DNA of 29,786 nt from Hypsibius dujardini (lineage: Eukaryota > Tardigrada > Eutardigrada > Parachela > Hypsibiidae): assembly GCA_001579985.1 (NCBI GenBank), contig LRSR01008429.1, forward strand, positions 1 to 29,786. The letters run 5' to 3'. Below are positions 11,433 through 22,651 of this stretch, one piece after another. Position numbers and translations under genes: made by a program. How positions within the stretch are numbered: position 1 is the stretch's first letter; each line of letters starts with the position of its first letter. Under the pieces are notes generated by a model that saw only the letters and a program-made list of their open reading frames with translations, made no database searches and was not told the origin of the DNA.

Positions 11433-13351
11433 ATGCCGTCCTCAATGGAATCGCCTGATGAATTTCACGCAGACCATGGTGAGCTTTGCTTGCGATACAT
11501 TCTTATTGCACTCGGTTTTCTCCCGCACAAACAAAACGAGAACCGTCTCACTATGGCATTCCGAGTCATTCGAGCCGCCATTATTAGTGCCCTTAGCGCT
11601 GCGGCATTTATTTTTGAGCTAATCCTTTCGACAAGAAACGTCCTTACAATGCTGGACGACGGAAAACGAATCGCAGTCATCGAAATTCTGTACAATTTTA
11701 ACTACATTATCCGCACAGCTTCGGCTCTCACTATGATCTCCATATTTTGTTGGAAGAGCTCTGCTTTATCGATCCTCCGCAAAGACCTCCGTATCCTGAC
11801 AGATTTCACTTATAGCATCAAAAGTCGGCGCAAAGAATACGGTATCGCATTGGTGGCTGTGACTTCATGTCTGACTTTTATAGCAACCAACGTGACCACT
11901 CGTGTCTGGAAGCTTCTTCAGATTGATCGCCGGAACTGGCACCGCAAAGTGCCGCCTTTTTTTTTCTTTTCGATCATTGAAGAGACTATTTTTAAGCTCT
12001 GTACATTGGCTTTCCAGGAGTCAATCCGCGTACTCTACGCCGGGTATCTTGCGATACTGCTCTCTAATTTTAACGCTAATTTTGTCACAAGAACTGCCTC
12101 GCTTCTTAATGAGTCTTTGTATGGAGCTAAAACGTCTAAAATTGACCTAATCAAAGTCTGGTCAGTTCGAGAGGTCACGTTAAGATTTGCTGAAAGAATC
12201 GAAGCAACATTCGGGGTCGTATTTATTATGCTATTCGTCACGGATGTTTTACGACTCGTGTGCATCGTCGGGGACGCACTATCCCCGCAAGACTCCACAC
12301 CACAACGGATTCGTTTGGCCGCATCGGTGTTGCTCTGTCTCAGCAGTTTTTTCATCAACGTCGGCGGCCTAATCAGCCTAATGGACTCGGTATTATAAAT
12401 AAATACAGACATGCATGCATGCGGGTATTCCAATATCGCGCGGCGTGGCGTAAATATTTGATATTGTTTTAGGAGCGTGAAACACGAGCACTTCTACATA
12501 AACTACAGTCGTGTTGGGCTGAGGATTCTGCCCAGTCCGTATCACTGTTAACTGACGCAAACGTTAACAACGTTTGCCCGCCGTGGTGTGAAGCTGTTCA
12601 TCAGTCAGATGACCAAGTTTCCACGATACTATCGGCATTTGAATCGAGCTGCTTCGGGTCGCGAAAGGCCACAGTTGCATGGGGCGGTTTGGGGTACCTT
12701 GGCCGAGGCACTGTTATTAACGTAAGACTCGCTGTTTCACATGTGGCAAAAACCTTCAAATAACCAAGTTAAAGTCAGTTGGTTAATGGCGCCCAGCAAA
12801 ATTGCATGGTCTGAATTTGAACTAATTTTGACCTGAGCAGGTTTTTGATGAGCTTAAAAATGTCTTTTGATTCTCAAAAAATTTGTAGTTTTTGCAGATC
12901 ATGTGCGTAGCAAATATTCTTCACGGCTGAAAAATGTCAGCATATGCTCTCATGAGCGATCTTCTCTTCTTCCTGCAATTTGTAAACTGCGCGGACTTTT
13001 TTGGATTTTCCTGGTCTTGTGATGGCCAATTATCAAATGGAAATACTTCAATCAATCAGGGGAACAGTGAAATTTGATTTTGAGCTCAGTCAACAGATCA
13101 ATCGAGTGCCAAAAGCAGTGGTACGTGAAGACCGAAATTGCCTTGAACTCGGACTACGCTGTTTTGCTGGGCACCGGTAACAAAATAACTTTAACTTAGT
13201 GAGTTGAAGGTTTTTGCCACTTGTGTAGGCCTGGTTATGACACATTTTCAGAAGTAAAATTAGTTTTCGTTTAGTTCAAAAGAAATCGTTTTGTCCACAG
13301 GTGTTTGGTTGGCTCCTCACATTCTACGTGTTCCTTTTAAGTCAGCATTAG
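11433..13351 (+). CDS. Gustatory-type seven-helix chemoreceptor (7tm_7-like)
   Basis: Three exons, 11433-12389, 12473-12721 and 13301-13351, join in phase 0 to give 418 residues, the usual length for insect-type gustatory receptors. The first exon holds most of the hydrophobic helices (for example around SALSAAAFIFELIL and FGVVFIMLFVTDVLRLV). The second holds the long inner loop before TM7, with ILSAFESSCFG. The tiny third exon encodes VFGWLLTFYVFLLSQH and stop, fitting the family's C-terminal TYxxxLxQ-like TM7 end. Such proteins are ligand-gated cation channels in insects, with an intracellular N-terminus. ATG 11433 is chosen because the frame begins there and hydrophobic homology starts soon after. 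Family assignment rests on architecture and exon ends, not on a database hit. Confidence 0.72.
12738..13225. mobile_element. Non-autonomous DNA transposon, short copy, in a receptor intron
   Basis: This has the same ends and much of the same interior as the copy at 6663-7481 (for example a shared block around TCTTCTTCCTGCAAT). It lacks about 325 bases that the long copy carries around 6765-7090. It lies inside the second intron of the chemoreceptor gene (12722-13300). Confidence 0.75.
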
Positions 13352-14395
13352 TAAAAGTTATATTTCTAGTCTCACGCTTAAATCAGAAATGATATAGCAT
13401 ATGTGAAAACGCAAAAGCAACTATGTGGAAAGTGGGAACGCAGCAGGGTGAAGATAAGCACCAGATCCGTTTGTCTGAAACATGTAAGTTCTTCTGTGAA
13501 TGACTAAGATTGTTGCAAGATACATCCTGAAATTCTGATTAATAACTAATTGCAGGAGGATTCGGCACTGACGCTGGGCGAAACAGATCGCCAAAAGGTT
13601 CCTCGTTTTCATAGAGACCCTGCCTCTCGTTAAGATCTTGCCACTTTATCAACGAGGCTTTGGAATATCAGAATGCGATTCATTCGTGTCTCGTCTATTC
13701 GAACAGTTTTAAGTCCTCAAAAGAGTTTGAAGTAAGAGAGGTCGCGAAGCTCTGATGCGGTCAATTATTCGTTCAGTCTGGTAATAGGGGCCGCTGGAAA
13801 ACGTTTTTTTTTTCAAAACATAAATGAGCTTCCCGTGATTCCAAATCCGAATGGTTGAAATAAAACACTAATGCAATTTGTTCGAATTAGATACCACAAA
13901 ACGAGAAAAGCATAACAATTTGAATGCGGGTTTGGGAGTTATTTTAGGATACCACATTTAAAAATACGTAACAGAACTTTCCTACTGACAAGTTGACTGA
14001 CTGTCGAATCGGCTGCATGGCGTGACCTCTGACAGCAACATTCTTTTTATAATAGCTCAACGTTATACAATCCGTATCAATATTGTTGAACTCAAATTGA
14101 ACAGAAATATTTTTTTAGACAATAAATCAATCGCTTGTTGATAGTTTAAATTTCCTGAACGAAACTCTCTGGGAGAACTATCTAACAATACGTTTGCAAT
14201 TGCTTGTCTAGCATGGTAGTTATTTTATCACTTAGTTGTTTCTGATAAATACAAAAATGGTTTGGTAACTAAGAGGGATTTCAAACCAGGTGGTTAGCTG
14301 GTGCCGCAATCAGAGCTGCAAAAAGCCTGAAAGAAACGGATTTAACAACGTATTTGAGTGACTAATTGGTGGCATGCTGACTGAAACCCGAGTCT
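13352..14395. other. Intergenic region, 1 kb
   Basis: AT-rich, with no supported exon, RNA gene or repeat. Upstream exons of the candidate gene beginning near 14396 could be here but I could not recognise any. Confidence 0.45.
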
Positions 14396-15405
14396 ACACA
14401 GACTGCAGAAGAACGAAATGGGCAATCAACATCAATTGTAAGCAGTTTTCAGAAAGAAATTACCAATATACATTTTTATGTTGAATCTGCTAACGACATG
14501 TACTCATCTGTGGCCTTTACAATGGGGGAGTTTAAGAAGCAGTCAACGTCAGTTTGTGTTTCAATCCCAGTCGTAAAGGACGTTCACGAAGGGCACGAAG
14601 TCTGTGCTGCAGGAAACCTTGCATACGATCTGTTGCTGGTACATTAGATACGGTGGGTTAGTGGTCAATCGACACATCTTACGTGGTGTCGAATGAAATG
14701 AAAAGTGCAGGAACGGACCGGATCTTGAGTTTCATCAAAACCTTGTACCAAGGCTGTATCACCAGCAGGAAAGACGTCTGACCATTGGACTGAACAATCG
14801 GACAATCGGATCGCGCGATTACTGCTAGTGAACGCAGTTTCGGACCAATCAGACCACCATACCCAGCGAACCTTCGGAACCACACCCTCAGACTAATAAA
14901 ACCAACTGCACAATCGTACCCAACGGACTGTCCGTACCGAACAGCACGTCAGCATATGGTACCTCAACGACTGGTGTGTCGGCATTTTGTCTTAGGAATT
15001 TGATATTTTGTGACATCTGGTAAACAGACAAATGGTATCACGACAATTATCCGAAGTGTCTATAGACATTTCGTATCTGTTGATATTTAATATTTTCACA
15101 TTTACTCCGACGAAATTTGGTCTAGGACTCCAGTTCGGGATCCGGTTTGCTTTGAACCCATCATTGGTAGTTACAGGGATATCAATATCATCCAAAAAAA
15201 TGGCGATGTAGATCCACAAAGCCTTTATATTCTTATAGGTTTGCTTCTCTCAAATGGAAAAAACATCGCTAGGAAATCAAATATCGCCATCACCAATGTA
15301 TCCTCTTATGCAAATTGGCGGTGTACGCAATTTCGGGATGACAAGTGTACACTCTACCGGGTGTGGGAAAGCTTTTTGCACTGGCCTTCGCAGGCCCTCA
15401 TCTGA
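14396..15405 (+). CDS. Candidate three-exon gene, unknown family
   Basis: Exons 14396-14638 (alternative acceptor giving a start at 14453), 14838-14973 and 15239-15405 chain in consistent phase (0 then 1). The first encodes IHFYVESANDMYSSVAFT and a Cys-containing stretch ending DLLL. The second is Ser/Thr/Pro-rich (NSTSAYGTSTT). The third contains SSYANWRCTQFRDDKC and stops at TGA 15403-15405. AATAAA follows at 15421-15426, supporting a 3' end there. The low-complexity linker and Cys spacing suggest an extracellular modular protein. The last module is faintly PAN/apple-like, but I do not claim a family. The 5' end is not found. Either acceptor choice, or the whole model, could be wrong. Confidence 0.35.
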
Positions 15406-15426
15406 ATTGTCTGTGCTGTTAATAAA

Positions 15427-16777
15427 ATATTTTTTGCATTGGAAAGCTCACTTTCGAAATCGAGACTCAGATTGTTGAATCAGAAGTTGTTTCGGAAAAC
15501 CTCAGGACCATCACTGTTATAGTTGTGTCCCCTGGACCGCATTTCAGATCTCCCTTAAGCTTAAAACGAATTAAAGAAACCAAACGGCAAACTATAGATC
15601 TATGTCAGTGTACTGTACAAAAAAGGTAGAAATATTCAATCAACCGTGCACCACGAAATTGACGGAAACCTTTTAAAAAAATGTAAAAACAATTCAGACT
15701 CAAAAGTGGTGTACGGGTCCAGGCTAATAACTTTCCCAGCTATTATGCGATTACAATCATTTCAATTACATTAAAGAGCTCAATTATTGCATCCATTTTT
15801 TTACTGAAAAATAGTGTTTGTTGTGGCATTTTGAGTTTCCAGTTTTGATCTAAAGTTAGGGATGCACGATTTAATAAACTGGCTGAACTTGACCCTGCGA
15901 CGTTTTTTTTTCTCAAAACCAAAATTGCCGTCAAGTTATTTTTTCTTTTGCATGGGATAGCCCAATCAAAGTACTACAACATAAGTGTTGTAACTCTTTG
16001 TTGCTTACGCTCTGCTTCGAGAAATGCGAGCCAGTTTTGATGCCAGCAAACTTGGCAAAATCTGCCATTAACCGGGCCACGCTTAATTTTTAGGTGCTGC
16101 CACAAACCAATGCATAGCACCTGTCCTGCTCTTGCCCCAACGTCGAACCGAGCAAATGTTTCACATACCTATAGGTCTTCTTTTGAAATAAAGCATACAT
16201 TTTTCATCAGTTTATATAGGGTTATATTCAGCCATTTTAGTGTAGTGCAAAAAGCTCTCCCGCAGCCGGTAACAAAAGGCGAAATGTCAACCTGTACCAA
16301 ATATAGCAGTGCCATTCGGGTGTACTGAATATCGGCATGCACAATGTCAGTGCACTATGTGGCTGTGCATGTACAGTCAACGACAAGATTGAGTGTAATG
16401 GAAGGTCCGGGGGATGGGCGAAAGGGGCGGAGCAGGGGTAATTTTCATACAATCGAACAATCAACCACTTGATCTGCAGCAGTTGTTTTTGTTCCATTTT
16501 TAAACAAAGAATTTATTGTCCAGTTTATGTAAAGGATGAAAGCTATGTACAAAATGGATGAAACTTTAAAATTTCATGACATCACCGAGCTGAAGAAACA
16601 TCAAAAACAAAAAGCAACACCACCGGAAACAAAATTGGCAGAGGGCAAACAATTGCGCAATCAACCGGTATCGTATATAAACAAAACTTATCAAACAACA
16701 GAACAATCAATGGAAGCCGGTGTAGATTGAAAAACAGGAACAACAAAATGGAACAGTCAACACACTCAAGCAATCTC
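15427..16777. other. Intergenic region with AT-rich, repeat-like sequence
   Basis: No supported exon. From about 16440 to 16765 the motif ACAATCAACC or close variants recurs, and a GTTGTTTTTGTTCCATTT stretch near 16481 is partly inverted near 16742. This could be the non-coding flank of the Tc1-like element whose coding relic begins at 16778. Confidence 0.4.
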
Positions 16778-16960
16778 TTAATACTTTGTGCGAAAACCTT
16801 CAGCTGCAATTATAGCAGTCAACCGGTCCGATATGCTCTCATACAGACTTTGGCAAAGCTCTGGTGTACAATTCTTGATCCAAGAAGTTTGTACAGCAGA
16901 AAATAGATCCTCCATGTTGTCTATTGCGAGGGTCGAGATGTCTTTCTTATCGAACTGTTG
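16778..16960 (-). pseudogene. Tc1-like transposase, C-terminal relic
   Basis: A 60-codon minus-strand frame ends with PELCQSLYESISDRLTAII and GFRTKY before TAA. This matches the Tc1-family C-terminus, where a helix of the form P-x-x-C-x-x-L-x-x-S-M-x-x-R-x-x-x-x-I is followed by G-x-x-T-K-Y. The DDE catalytic core is not seen upstream and a TAG interrupts the frame at 16961-16963, so this is a dead fragment. A short direct repeat (CTATCAGA) lies next to it near 16970. Confidence 0.6.
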
Positions 16961-17223
16961 CTATCAGACTATCAGACTGTTGCTCCCAGTGCCCCTTAAT
17001 CACCCTTCGATTATCGTAGGCTCACTGAGCTTGGCTTCTTGTATATAAATCTCACAACTTTTTTTTCTTTCTGCGACCGTTCATTCACGTCATTAGTTCC
17101 TTTCTTATTATTCTTTCCCGCCATTGGTGAGTCCATGCCGTAGGAATAGTTAGCAACCTTCCCTGAAGATTACATCAACTGCGGCCTTTCTTCCACCTGT
17201 GGAGCACCATCACCGTTAACTCA

Positions 17224-18998
17224 TCAAACCATGGGTGCTATTGAGATTTCATTCCGCCTGACGATATCATAATAACGGCCAGTGTTTGACCTAGCTATTC
17301 GCCACAAAAGAAAAATGCCGATTAACTGTATAGAAATCAAGAATATGATCACTCCATCGCTAATGAGAACCGGCCCATCGAAGTGTCTTAAAACGGGCTC
17401 CAGACATCCTGCTGACCAAATGGGACAGGCTGTGGTTTGCTCCTTGAAGTCGCACGCGTTCGTCAGTTCCGACACATAGAACTGGCACGTGTAGGTGTTG
17501 TGCGCTAACGGTCTCTCTTTGTAGGGTTTGCAGCAAGCAAGGGGTATCCGGTCCGCGGTTGTATGGTTATAGTTCTCGCCCGCTATATACTTCTCCTTGG
17601 ACCAATCCTTGTATCTTAACACTCCACAGCATTCGTGCTCTGCCTAACAGAAAAAAAGACATAATTAAAAGTTCGCTAGTGCCGTTCAGCGCAAAACGTT
17701 TGCTTTATTCGGCATCAACTTTCATGTCGATTACGTGGACCTCTCTATATTATAATTTGACGCCACCAAGTAGTCCGTTCATTAATCATCACTGGAACAC
17801 AAATTGATAGAAGAAATTTCAACTAACGAAATCGACTTGAACGTGAACACCTTTTTGAAATTAACCAGCAAGAAGAATATTTACGGCAAGGTTTACTTGA
17901 AAAATTGTCCTGAACTGTGAGAAATTCCAACCATAACTGTGGCTGCTAGAAACGTATTGCCGCCATATGGTACATCGAATTTGCTGCTTAAATTTTTGCT
18001 GTTCATGATAACTTTGTTAAGCAAACGTTTTCAGGTAATTATTTAAATAAATAAATCGAATAGTTAGTTAAACGGCGACAATTTTCTTGCCAGTATATTT
18101 GTTTGATAGATGTATTGCCGTCTTGTTCACACACCTGCAGCTGATAGTTGTCGAATCAATTACAGAATTTGTGGTTAAATACATAATTTGATCCCTTTTG
18201 CAGTGAACGGGACTCCATAACTGGGTCAGCATTTACAGCGGCGGATCAAGGTCGGCTCAAAAGTATGGCATGTTTCATTGGTATTGTATTTGCCTTCGCC
18301 CAGCGTGACGCGGGGAGGGGGCAGTTTTGTGGATTGATAAGTATATTAGCCCCTCCCCGCGTGATGGCAAATGATTTTGTTTGTCGTCGGGGGGTAGTCA
18401 ATTGCTCGTTTGGCCCAATGGTCAATCAACCACTGATCATTAATGTGTGTTCACATCCATGGATGATCGGTCAGAGTGTTACCTGTAGTGCATCCCAGAT
18501 CGGTTGGTCGGCACCGTTGTATGAAGCGTCGTGGAGAGAGGCTCGCATATTGCGTTCCGTCCAGGCTGGCATTTGTGCACGCAAAACCAGGCCCGCACTC
18601 ATGCCGGCTACGGCAAGAATCCACAGGGCCAGAAGGAGAGCGCGTAGACGGGTTACCCAACGGACATCGTCTGAGCAGCATATAAAGCAGGTGCCAAGTC
18701 CAGCTACTGCCACGACTAGAGCTCCTGCCGTTATTAACAGGACCGGGACTTCCCGGTACAGTGGGTCTTGGAAAACTCGGTAAGGGGTGACGTTAATGTT
18801 TCGGTCGATTCCAGCGGTAATAAGGCCTACACCAGAACCCTGCAAACATAAACTATCGCGTTACTATCATTGGTTACAGAAGGCAACTAGTTTGCAGTAT
18901 TCAACGATGTAGACCCTGCCTACCCAGTAGACAATGTTGAAAAACAAAAGTGTAAAGCAACGGCTTCTTGTTCGCTGTCTTTTCTCAAAATCGTCCAT
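17224..18998 (-). CDS. Tetraspanin
   Basis: Three exons on the minus strand, 18924-18998, 18483-18839 and 17224-17643, join in phase 0 to give 282 residues. ATG 18996-18998 begins a short basic cytoplasmic N-terminus, then TM1 (CFTLLFFNIVYW). The second exon carries TM2 and TM3 separated by a short loop with paired cysteines, and ends WDALQ. The third begins AEHECCGV, the CCG signature of the large extracellular loop, followed by ACC and C-E/G cysteines, an NHT glycosylation site, TM4 (ISDGVIIFLISIQLIGIFLL) and a short tail. Length, helix order and CCG position all fit. Tetraspanins organise membrane microdomains by lateral binding to other surface proteins. Confidence 0.93.
17644..18482 (-). 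other. Long tetraspanin intron (839 bases)
   Basis: Donor GTAACA and acceptor TTCTGTTAG on the minus strand. No exon or recognised repeat is seen inside; plus-strand open frames here are shadows of the tetraspanin exon or chance. Confidence 0.6.
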
Positions 18999-19099
18999 AA
19001 GTTAGCTGCGGAAGCTTCCCGCTGCACTGCAAAGAATGCAACGACGAATGAGCTCAACGATAGCAACATGAAAAACACAATTGCATTGAAAATATTCGT
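18920..19099 (-). other. Open hydrophobic frame overlapping tetraspanin exon 1
   Basis: Upstream of the tetraspanin ATG, a different minus-strand frame reads FNAIVFFMLLSLSSFVVAFF and remains open through tetraspanin exon 1 to TAG at 18920-18922. It is preceded by an acceptor-like TTTATAG. It could be an upstream coding exon of another gene, an alternative first exon, or chance in 5' untranslated sequence. Confidence 0.2.
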
Positions 19100-20160
19100 C
19101 TATAAAGCAGAAAATGTACCCTCGCGCAGAGCATCGAGATTTCGTTTACCTCCACAATAAAGGCGTGTGAACTCGACTGCCGTATCTCAAATGACACATA
19201 AGTGCGCTTATCGTTCCTGCGATGCACAACGCACTCCATTGAGGTCGTTCTTTGTTGAATTAACAAACCTAGATGTTCCACCTATATTGATATTGTTGAT
19301 TCTTGACACATAGACTGATTGCATCGTAGAATACGATCGAGAGCGTTGCAAATTAAAAGTTAAGGTGCACCATTTATATCCGCTTGCTAGCAGAGTCATG
19401 AGTCATATTTACGTTGGCCGTCGCATGTCATCAGTCTGTGATGAACCATGGGTCTCTGACAATGTCGCACGGAAAGGGCTATCATGATTTCCCCCCCCCC
19501 CGCCCCGCCCCGAATTGTTTTTTCATCACTAGACTGGCTGTTGGTATGTGCATTATATATAAATTTATTATATATAAATATAATATAAATATAAATTTTG
19601 ATAGTAAGTGCCCTCCCGGCTGCTTTCTCGGCGCGTCTCTGACACTGCGGTCGGTAAGGGAGGGGAGGTCCAAGGTTCGAAGTTCGAGCCAGGCACCGCC
19701 TTAACAATTGTAATAAACATCGTCACAAACTAGCCTTTTACGCATTTCACATTCCTCACCTACAATAAACATGTACATGCCATAAATTTGAGTCATTAAA
19801 TTGGCCATCCTAGCTATAAGTAGGGAGGGTATTTGCATGGGAGGGAGGGTCACAATCTCTGATTTCAACTGAGGCGAAGCCCTATTGACGCAGTGAAATA
19901 AGCATTCACACCAAGCATTGGCCACCTTAAAAGTTTCTTGGATTCTCGACTTTTCGTACCTCGACAATTCGTTCCAGGAAAACTGGTCAAATACCCAGGC
20001 AAATTTCGTATTGGGAGACCGTTCGTAGACAATTCTAGATCGTGATTTCAACATTTACTAAAAACCATCAAAACGATACAAAATCAATAAAAAAAATATC
20101 GAAATCTATCAAAATGATTTAAATATTTTTTGGATTTATAAAATATCAAAGATCAAAAGC
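19100..20160. other. Intergenic region with low-complexity tracts
   Basis: It holds a C-rich tract at 19490-19512, an AT-rich tract around 19554-19602, and a GC-richer patch (19608-19702) with a B-box-like GGTTCGAAGTTCG. No supported exon is present. The tetraspanin promoter should lie in the left part. Confidence 0.45.
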
Positions 20161-20586
20161 AGTGAAAGCCTCGTACTGGACAAACACGGCGGAATAAATA
20201 GCATTGAATCGCTGACCGCCGTAGTTGATTTCACTGACTCGCGAGTGCTAGGATCGTTTGCTGACAGGGTTCGTCTAACGTAAACATCTGCATCATCTCT
20301 TCACGTCTGTACAAACGATGTTGCAGTCCCCCAAGTCTTTTTGCTCTCGAATAACGACGAGTTTGTAGTGGTTTGCACTGCTGATATTGTTAAGCAATTA
20401 GTTATATTGCGGAGATTTGAAAACGGCAACCAATTAGCCCACCGTCTAATCGACTCTGCCCTGCTTAAAAGCACAATACAAAGTCTCGATGTATGGTTAA
20501 AACCAGCTGACTTTGTATTGTTTCCACCCAATAAACGTTCATGCTTGGATCTGGACAAAGTCCCGTCTTGTTTAGTGCTAACATAA
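20161..20586 (+). pseudogene. Decayed PP2C-type phosphatase fragment (tentative)
   Basis: One frame with a single internal TAA (20281-20283) reads RVLGSFADRV, then VPQVFLLSNNDEFVVVCTAD, then a helix LAHRLIDSALLKST. That order resembles the second half of PP2C phosphatases: RVxGxLAxSR, then AxPEV, DEFxxxxxDG, then a helix with AxxLVxxAL. The metal-binding DG is replaced by AD and several segments are missing. No intron explains the stop in phase. I read it as a non-functional copy; the family call is tentative. Confidence 0.35.
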
Positions 20587-21202
20587 AGTGCCTCATTGGC
20601 TCACAAAAAAGCTCCTTAAGGACAAAAATTATTCTGTGCGTTTTTTTTCCACACAAAAAAATTAAGTTTTTTGTCACTTGTAGCAAAATTTTCCACTTTG
20701 GACTTTATTTATGTGAAAGGGCATGATTTTGTGTTGCAAGGACAGGTTTTTTTGTGGTATTATGTGTGGAACAATTTCTGGTCAGGAAAATACTAAAAAC
20801 TTTTATTATTGTTGCGATCGGTCTGCGCCCATGACATGATTCACGCTATCTCAAACAGCTCACGGATACGAATGTGTGTACCAATGTCTGCGACCTAGAA
20901 CCCCTCCTCGCTATACACATACACAAATGATAGGAATACAGGATGCAAAATTTCACTGGCATAAACTGGGCGAGGAAAGACACTGACGTACACTGATTGC
21001 ATGCGCGTTGCTACCGCCCAGCCTAAAAATTAAAAATTCGCAATTTGGCAATAATATACACGGTATGAAACAACGTGCTATGAAGTCTTTGACCTACATG
21101 CATATTTTTGACGGATCTTCTTAACTCGACCGATTGAATGTAAATTTTGTCTAGGCTAGACTCTTTTGAGTGGCTATGGGTCCTCTAGCTTTATCCGAGA
21201 TC
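20587..21202. other. Intergenic region, 0.6 kb
   Basis: T-rich and featureless as far as I can see. It should contain the promoter of the Ig gene starting at 21203, but I found no clear core element. Confidence 0.45.
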
Positions 21203-22651
21203 ATGCAAATTTCACTTACGCTTGTCTTAGGTAAGTACGAGTACTTTCGTCAAATCGAATAGCTGTACATATAATTTGTGATTTCACTAAAATGAGTGTT
21301 CATTTCAAGCCGATACGCCAAGTCGCCATACGAGAAGAAATTTAGATTCAAACCGAAGACGGAACCTCCTCTGGTTAGACAAATAAGAACGGTAGACACT
21401 CGTATGCTTTTTGTTAGTTCTAGGCTCTTGCAAGGTGACTGCACTAAGATTGTTCAAACGGCATGAATCTATTTCGCCCAGCGACATCGCATTTGATGTG
21501 GGTGACTTTTCCCCCGCTGTCAGTGAGGATTCCGTAACAACCATAAAACTAGGAAGCCGACAAACGATATCGTGCTATCACCGACTACGCAACAGGAATC
21601 ATCACACCCGTTGCACCAGCGCCAGTTGGATTGACGATGAAACCGGACTGTTATTAGCCGACAGAAATTTGCGGTACGTTAATGTTGCGTCCTATTTACC
21701 GTACGAGGTGAAACTTTTAATTCAGCTAACGGGCAAAATCGCTTTTACTTCGGCTAGATTTTTGCGTTCCATGCTATCTCAGTGTCAGTAACTTGGCACA
21801 GACGTTGAAATTTTGATCAAGTCAAAGAAATTTTGACAACAAAAGGAAATTCAGAGAGAGCTAGGAATACCTTTAGAGTTCAGACGACTGTTTTGAATAA
21901 ACAAAGAAAATTTTTGCTCTAAAATAGACCGGATTGAGGCGGTAGAGGCGCCACTCGCAGGTTCAGCCCAGGCATACTAGCACACTTAACAGTCTACACA
22001 CTCTTGTCAGACACATATAAGCACATATTGCAATTGACGGGTACGTTCCTTCTGAAAAGGCGGTAAAAAAGCGGTTGAAAGGAAAACACCGAAGAAATAG
22101 TTGATTGCTACGTAGTAATAGTTCGGTCGGTTGTTTTGGCTGCTTGTACGAGGGCAAATGATATGTGTCCAGTGTAGCTGGTAGTGAGAGGTGCTACACT
22201 TGCGCCCCCTGCTTCCCCCAGTTAGCCGAATTAAAAGTTTTACCTTGTATCTGTGCGAGCACCGACAAAATCGAGAAAGAAGGGTGAAATTAATACGTTG
22301 TATCTGCTACATCTTGCGCTGAACAGGTGGGAGCATCACAATGGTACCCTGACATTTACGAATTTCACGGAAGCAGAAGTCGGACGCTACGTTTGCAAGG
22401 TGTCTTGTGGGAGTAGGGGTGACGCGTATCGGCTACTGACAGTGCTGCCTGAAATAACGACCACAAGTCAACTACTCCATCCAAGCACCGACAGTCTGGC
22501 CATCTCTCTTGATGCTTCACAAAGCAAAACCACCATTGATTTTGGGATGGCTGCTCCACAACACGACCCAGCGCTTTCAAGCAAGACTTCGGCTCAAACT
22601 TGCTCTGTTACTCTGCTTATGGTTATTACCTTGATGAAGGTCTTGTATTGA
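21203..22651 (+). CDS. Single-Ig-domain surface protein, probably GPI-anchored
   Basis: Three exons, 21203-21230, 21424-21673 and 22327-22651, join with phases 1 and 2 to give 200 residues. Exon 1 encodes a signal-peptide start (MQISLTLVLG) and ends at a textbook GTAAGT donor. Exon 2 holds the first half of an Ig fold, with TISCYHRL and SWIDDETGLLL. Exon 3 supplies NGTLTFTNFTEAEVGRYVC, the F-strand tyrosine-cysteine motif, then a Ser/Thr-rich stalk and a hydrophobic C-terminus (CSVTLLMVITLMKVL) typical of a GPI attachment signal. Ligand unknown. AATAAA at 22913-22918 is a possible polyadenylation signal. The model is well supported by phase and fold. Confidence 0.82.
21674..22326 (+). other. 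Second intron of the Ig gene (653 bases)
   Basis: Donor GTACGT, acceptor GAACAG. It splits the Ig domain in mid-fold. No other feature is seen inside. Confidence 0.6.

Noticed and set aside
12035-12433. 132-codon minus-strand frame
   Set aside because: It is antisense to the first receptor exon and has no domain signature.
14291-14366. RWLAGAA-type stretch that recalls a protease catalytic-His exon
   Set aside because: The His is missing and there are no partner exons; the similarity is too short.
18265-18783. 172-codon plus-strand frame
   Set aside because: It overlaps tetraspanin exon 2 in antisense; the Arg/Ala-rich composition is a by-product of the opposite-strand helices.
19608-19702. 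Possible tRNA gene with GGTTCGAAGTTCG
   Set aside because: The B box is plausible, but no proper A box, anticodon arm or seven-base acceptor stem can be drawn.
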